From Bacteroidales bacterium (GTDB taxonomy: Bacteria > Bacteroidota > Bacteroidia > Bacteroidales > WCHB1-69), in NCBI GenBank assembly GCA_028684405.1, contig JAQUGA010000145.1:1-6569 (forward strand): a stretch of DNA of 6,569 nucleotides. The letters run 5' to 3'. The position numbers and the translations under genes were made by a program. Every line of letters begins with the position of its first letter. Position 1 is the stretch's first letter. The notes below the pieces were generated by a model. The model saw only the letters and a list, made by a program, of their open reading frames with translations, had not been told where the DNA came from and ran no database searches. Below are positions 6,284-6,569 of the stretch, piece after piece.

Positions 6284-6338
6284 CAATCCGAAATGAATCT
6301 ATCTCTTTGAGCTTGATTCATTTCGGATTGTGTTTTTT
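6284..6338 (+). terminator. Intrinsic terminator of the clpS-nfeD-floA unit
   Basis: A perfect 16-bp stem is formed by 6284-6299 (CAATCCGAAATGAATC) and its reverse complement at 6315-6330, with a 15-base loop that contains a further CTC/GAG mini-stem. TGTTTTTT follows immediately, giving the U-tract. A run of A residues on the left (6263-6269) does not abut the stem, so activity should be mainly rightward. It lies 58 bp after the floA stop and separates this unit from the next gene. Confidence 0.85.
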
Positions 6339-6381
6339 CTGAATTTTTAAACTTTGTAGCTCTTTTATAAATGATTTTTGA

Positions 6382-6412
6382 TTTGGATGTAAAAAGTTTA
6401 ACCATACATTTA
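6382..6412 (+). promoter_or_regulatory. Probable promoter for the partial methyltransferase gene
   Basis: TTTG (6382-6385), a 19-bp spacer and TACATTTA (6405-6412) match the Bacteroidota promoter except for the final base (A instead of G). Spacing is the same as in the clpS promoter, and it lies between a terminator and a new ORF. Initiation would be expected near 6417-6420. The last box position is also the first base of an in-frame ATG at 6412, which argues that translation starts at the next ATG, 6427. Confidence 0.5.
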
Positions 6413-6426
6413 TGATAATTAATCAG

Positions 6427-6569
6427 ATGCAAGCAAAACACGATATTATGGGACAGGCAGGAATGGATTTTCTGCAAAATCCCGACCCCAATGCAATTAT
6501 AAAAGTATGGAGCGACATTGCAGAAACAGATGAGTTGCCCGTCTCCTACTTTTTTCGCACTTTCGAAGA
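6427..6569 (+). CDS. Probable class I SAM-dependent methyltransferase, N-terminal fragment (runs off window)
   Basis: An open frame continues without a stop to the window end, giving 47 residues from the ATG at 6427 (or 52 from the ATG at 6412). The N-terminus reads MQAKHDIMGQAGMDFLQNP and ends with DELPVSYFFRTFE. From memory this resembles the start of a Bacteroidota class I methyltransferase group, in which an [DI]xMGxA segment and a P-x-x-Y-[LF]-F-R stretch precede the SAM-binding glycine-rich motif. That motif would lie just beyond the window, so the diagnostic part cannot be seen and the substrate is unknown. The ATG at 6427 is preferred because a promoter -7 box overlaps the ATG at 6412. 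The preceding terminator shows that the gene begins a new transcript. Confidence 0.5.
   Translation, partial: MQAKHDIMGQAGMDFLQNPDPNAIIKVWSDIAETDELPVSYFFRTFE

Noticed and set aside
6283..6477. A 64-residue minus-strand ORF across the floA terminator and the next gene's start
   Set aside because: It spans a terminator hairpin, a promoter match and the start of the convincing + strand gene, and has no family resemblance.
1..6569. Mobile element, CRISPR, tRNA/rRNA, riboswitch or defence system
   Set aside because: I saw no spaced repeat arrays, transposase or integrase motifs, target-site duplications, tRNA-like folds or long structured leaders. Almost all of the sequence is conserved core genes and short intergenic gaps.

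Overview
The window is a compact, AT-rich (roughly 35-38% GC by eye) chromosomal segment from a member of the Bacteroidota. Several independent signs agree. The genes are a cysteine-free type B ribosomal protein L31, the alternative GlmU-like protein typical of this phylum, a Lon protease, a ClpS adaptor and a FloA-type flotillin. None of the genes has a clear Shine-Dalgarno sequence. Matches to the Bacteroidota housekeeping promoter (TTG or TTTG, about 19 bp, TAnnTTTG) lie upstream of genes. I cannot place it below phylum level from sequence alone.

Layout: all seven genes are on the + strand. (1) rpmE2 (16-288) is closed by an intergenic hairpin with a 26-bp perfect stem (361-415) that could terminate transcription in both directions. 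(2) A GlmU-like sugar-phosphate nucleotidyltransferase/acetyltransferase (590-1819) follows a -7 promoter box at 540-547. (3) lon (1966-4416) follows a 146-bp gap that holds small palindromes and an imperfect direct repeat but no recognisable housekeeping promoter. (4) A tight three-gene unit, clpS-nfeD-floA (4496-6225), has genes separated by only 2 and 3 bp. It starts at a very good Bacteroidota promoter (4450-4479) and ends at an AT-rich hairpin (6236-6270) plus a GC-containing terminator (6284-6338). (5) The 5' end of a further gene, probably a class I SAM-dependent methyltransferase, starts near 6427 and runs off the window.

Functionally the window joins translation (L31), amino-sugar nucleotide supply for the cell envelope (GlmU-like), ATP-dependent proteolysis (Lon, and ClpS as N-degron adaptor for a Clp protease) and membrane-microdomain organisation (NfeD with FloA). 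Most of this is ordinary core genome. I see no mobile element, CRISPR array, tRNA or rRNA, and no clear candidate for a wholly new system. The feature most worth following up is the apparent co-transcription of the N-degron adaptor ClpS with the NfeD-FloA membrane scaffold, directly downstream of lon. The regulatory details (short leaders, a possible antisense promoter, the lon upstream repeats) are secondary.
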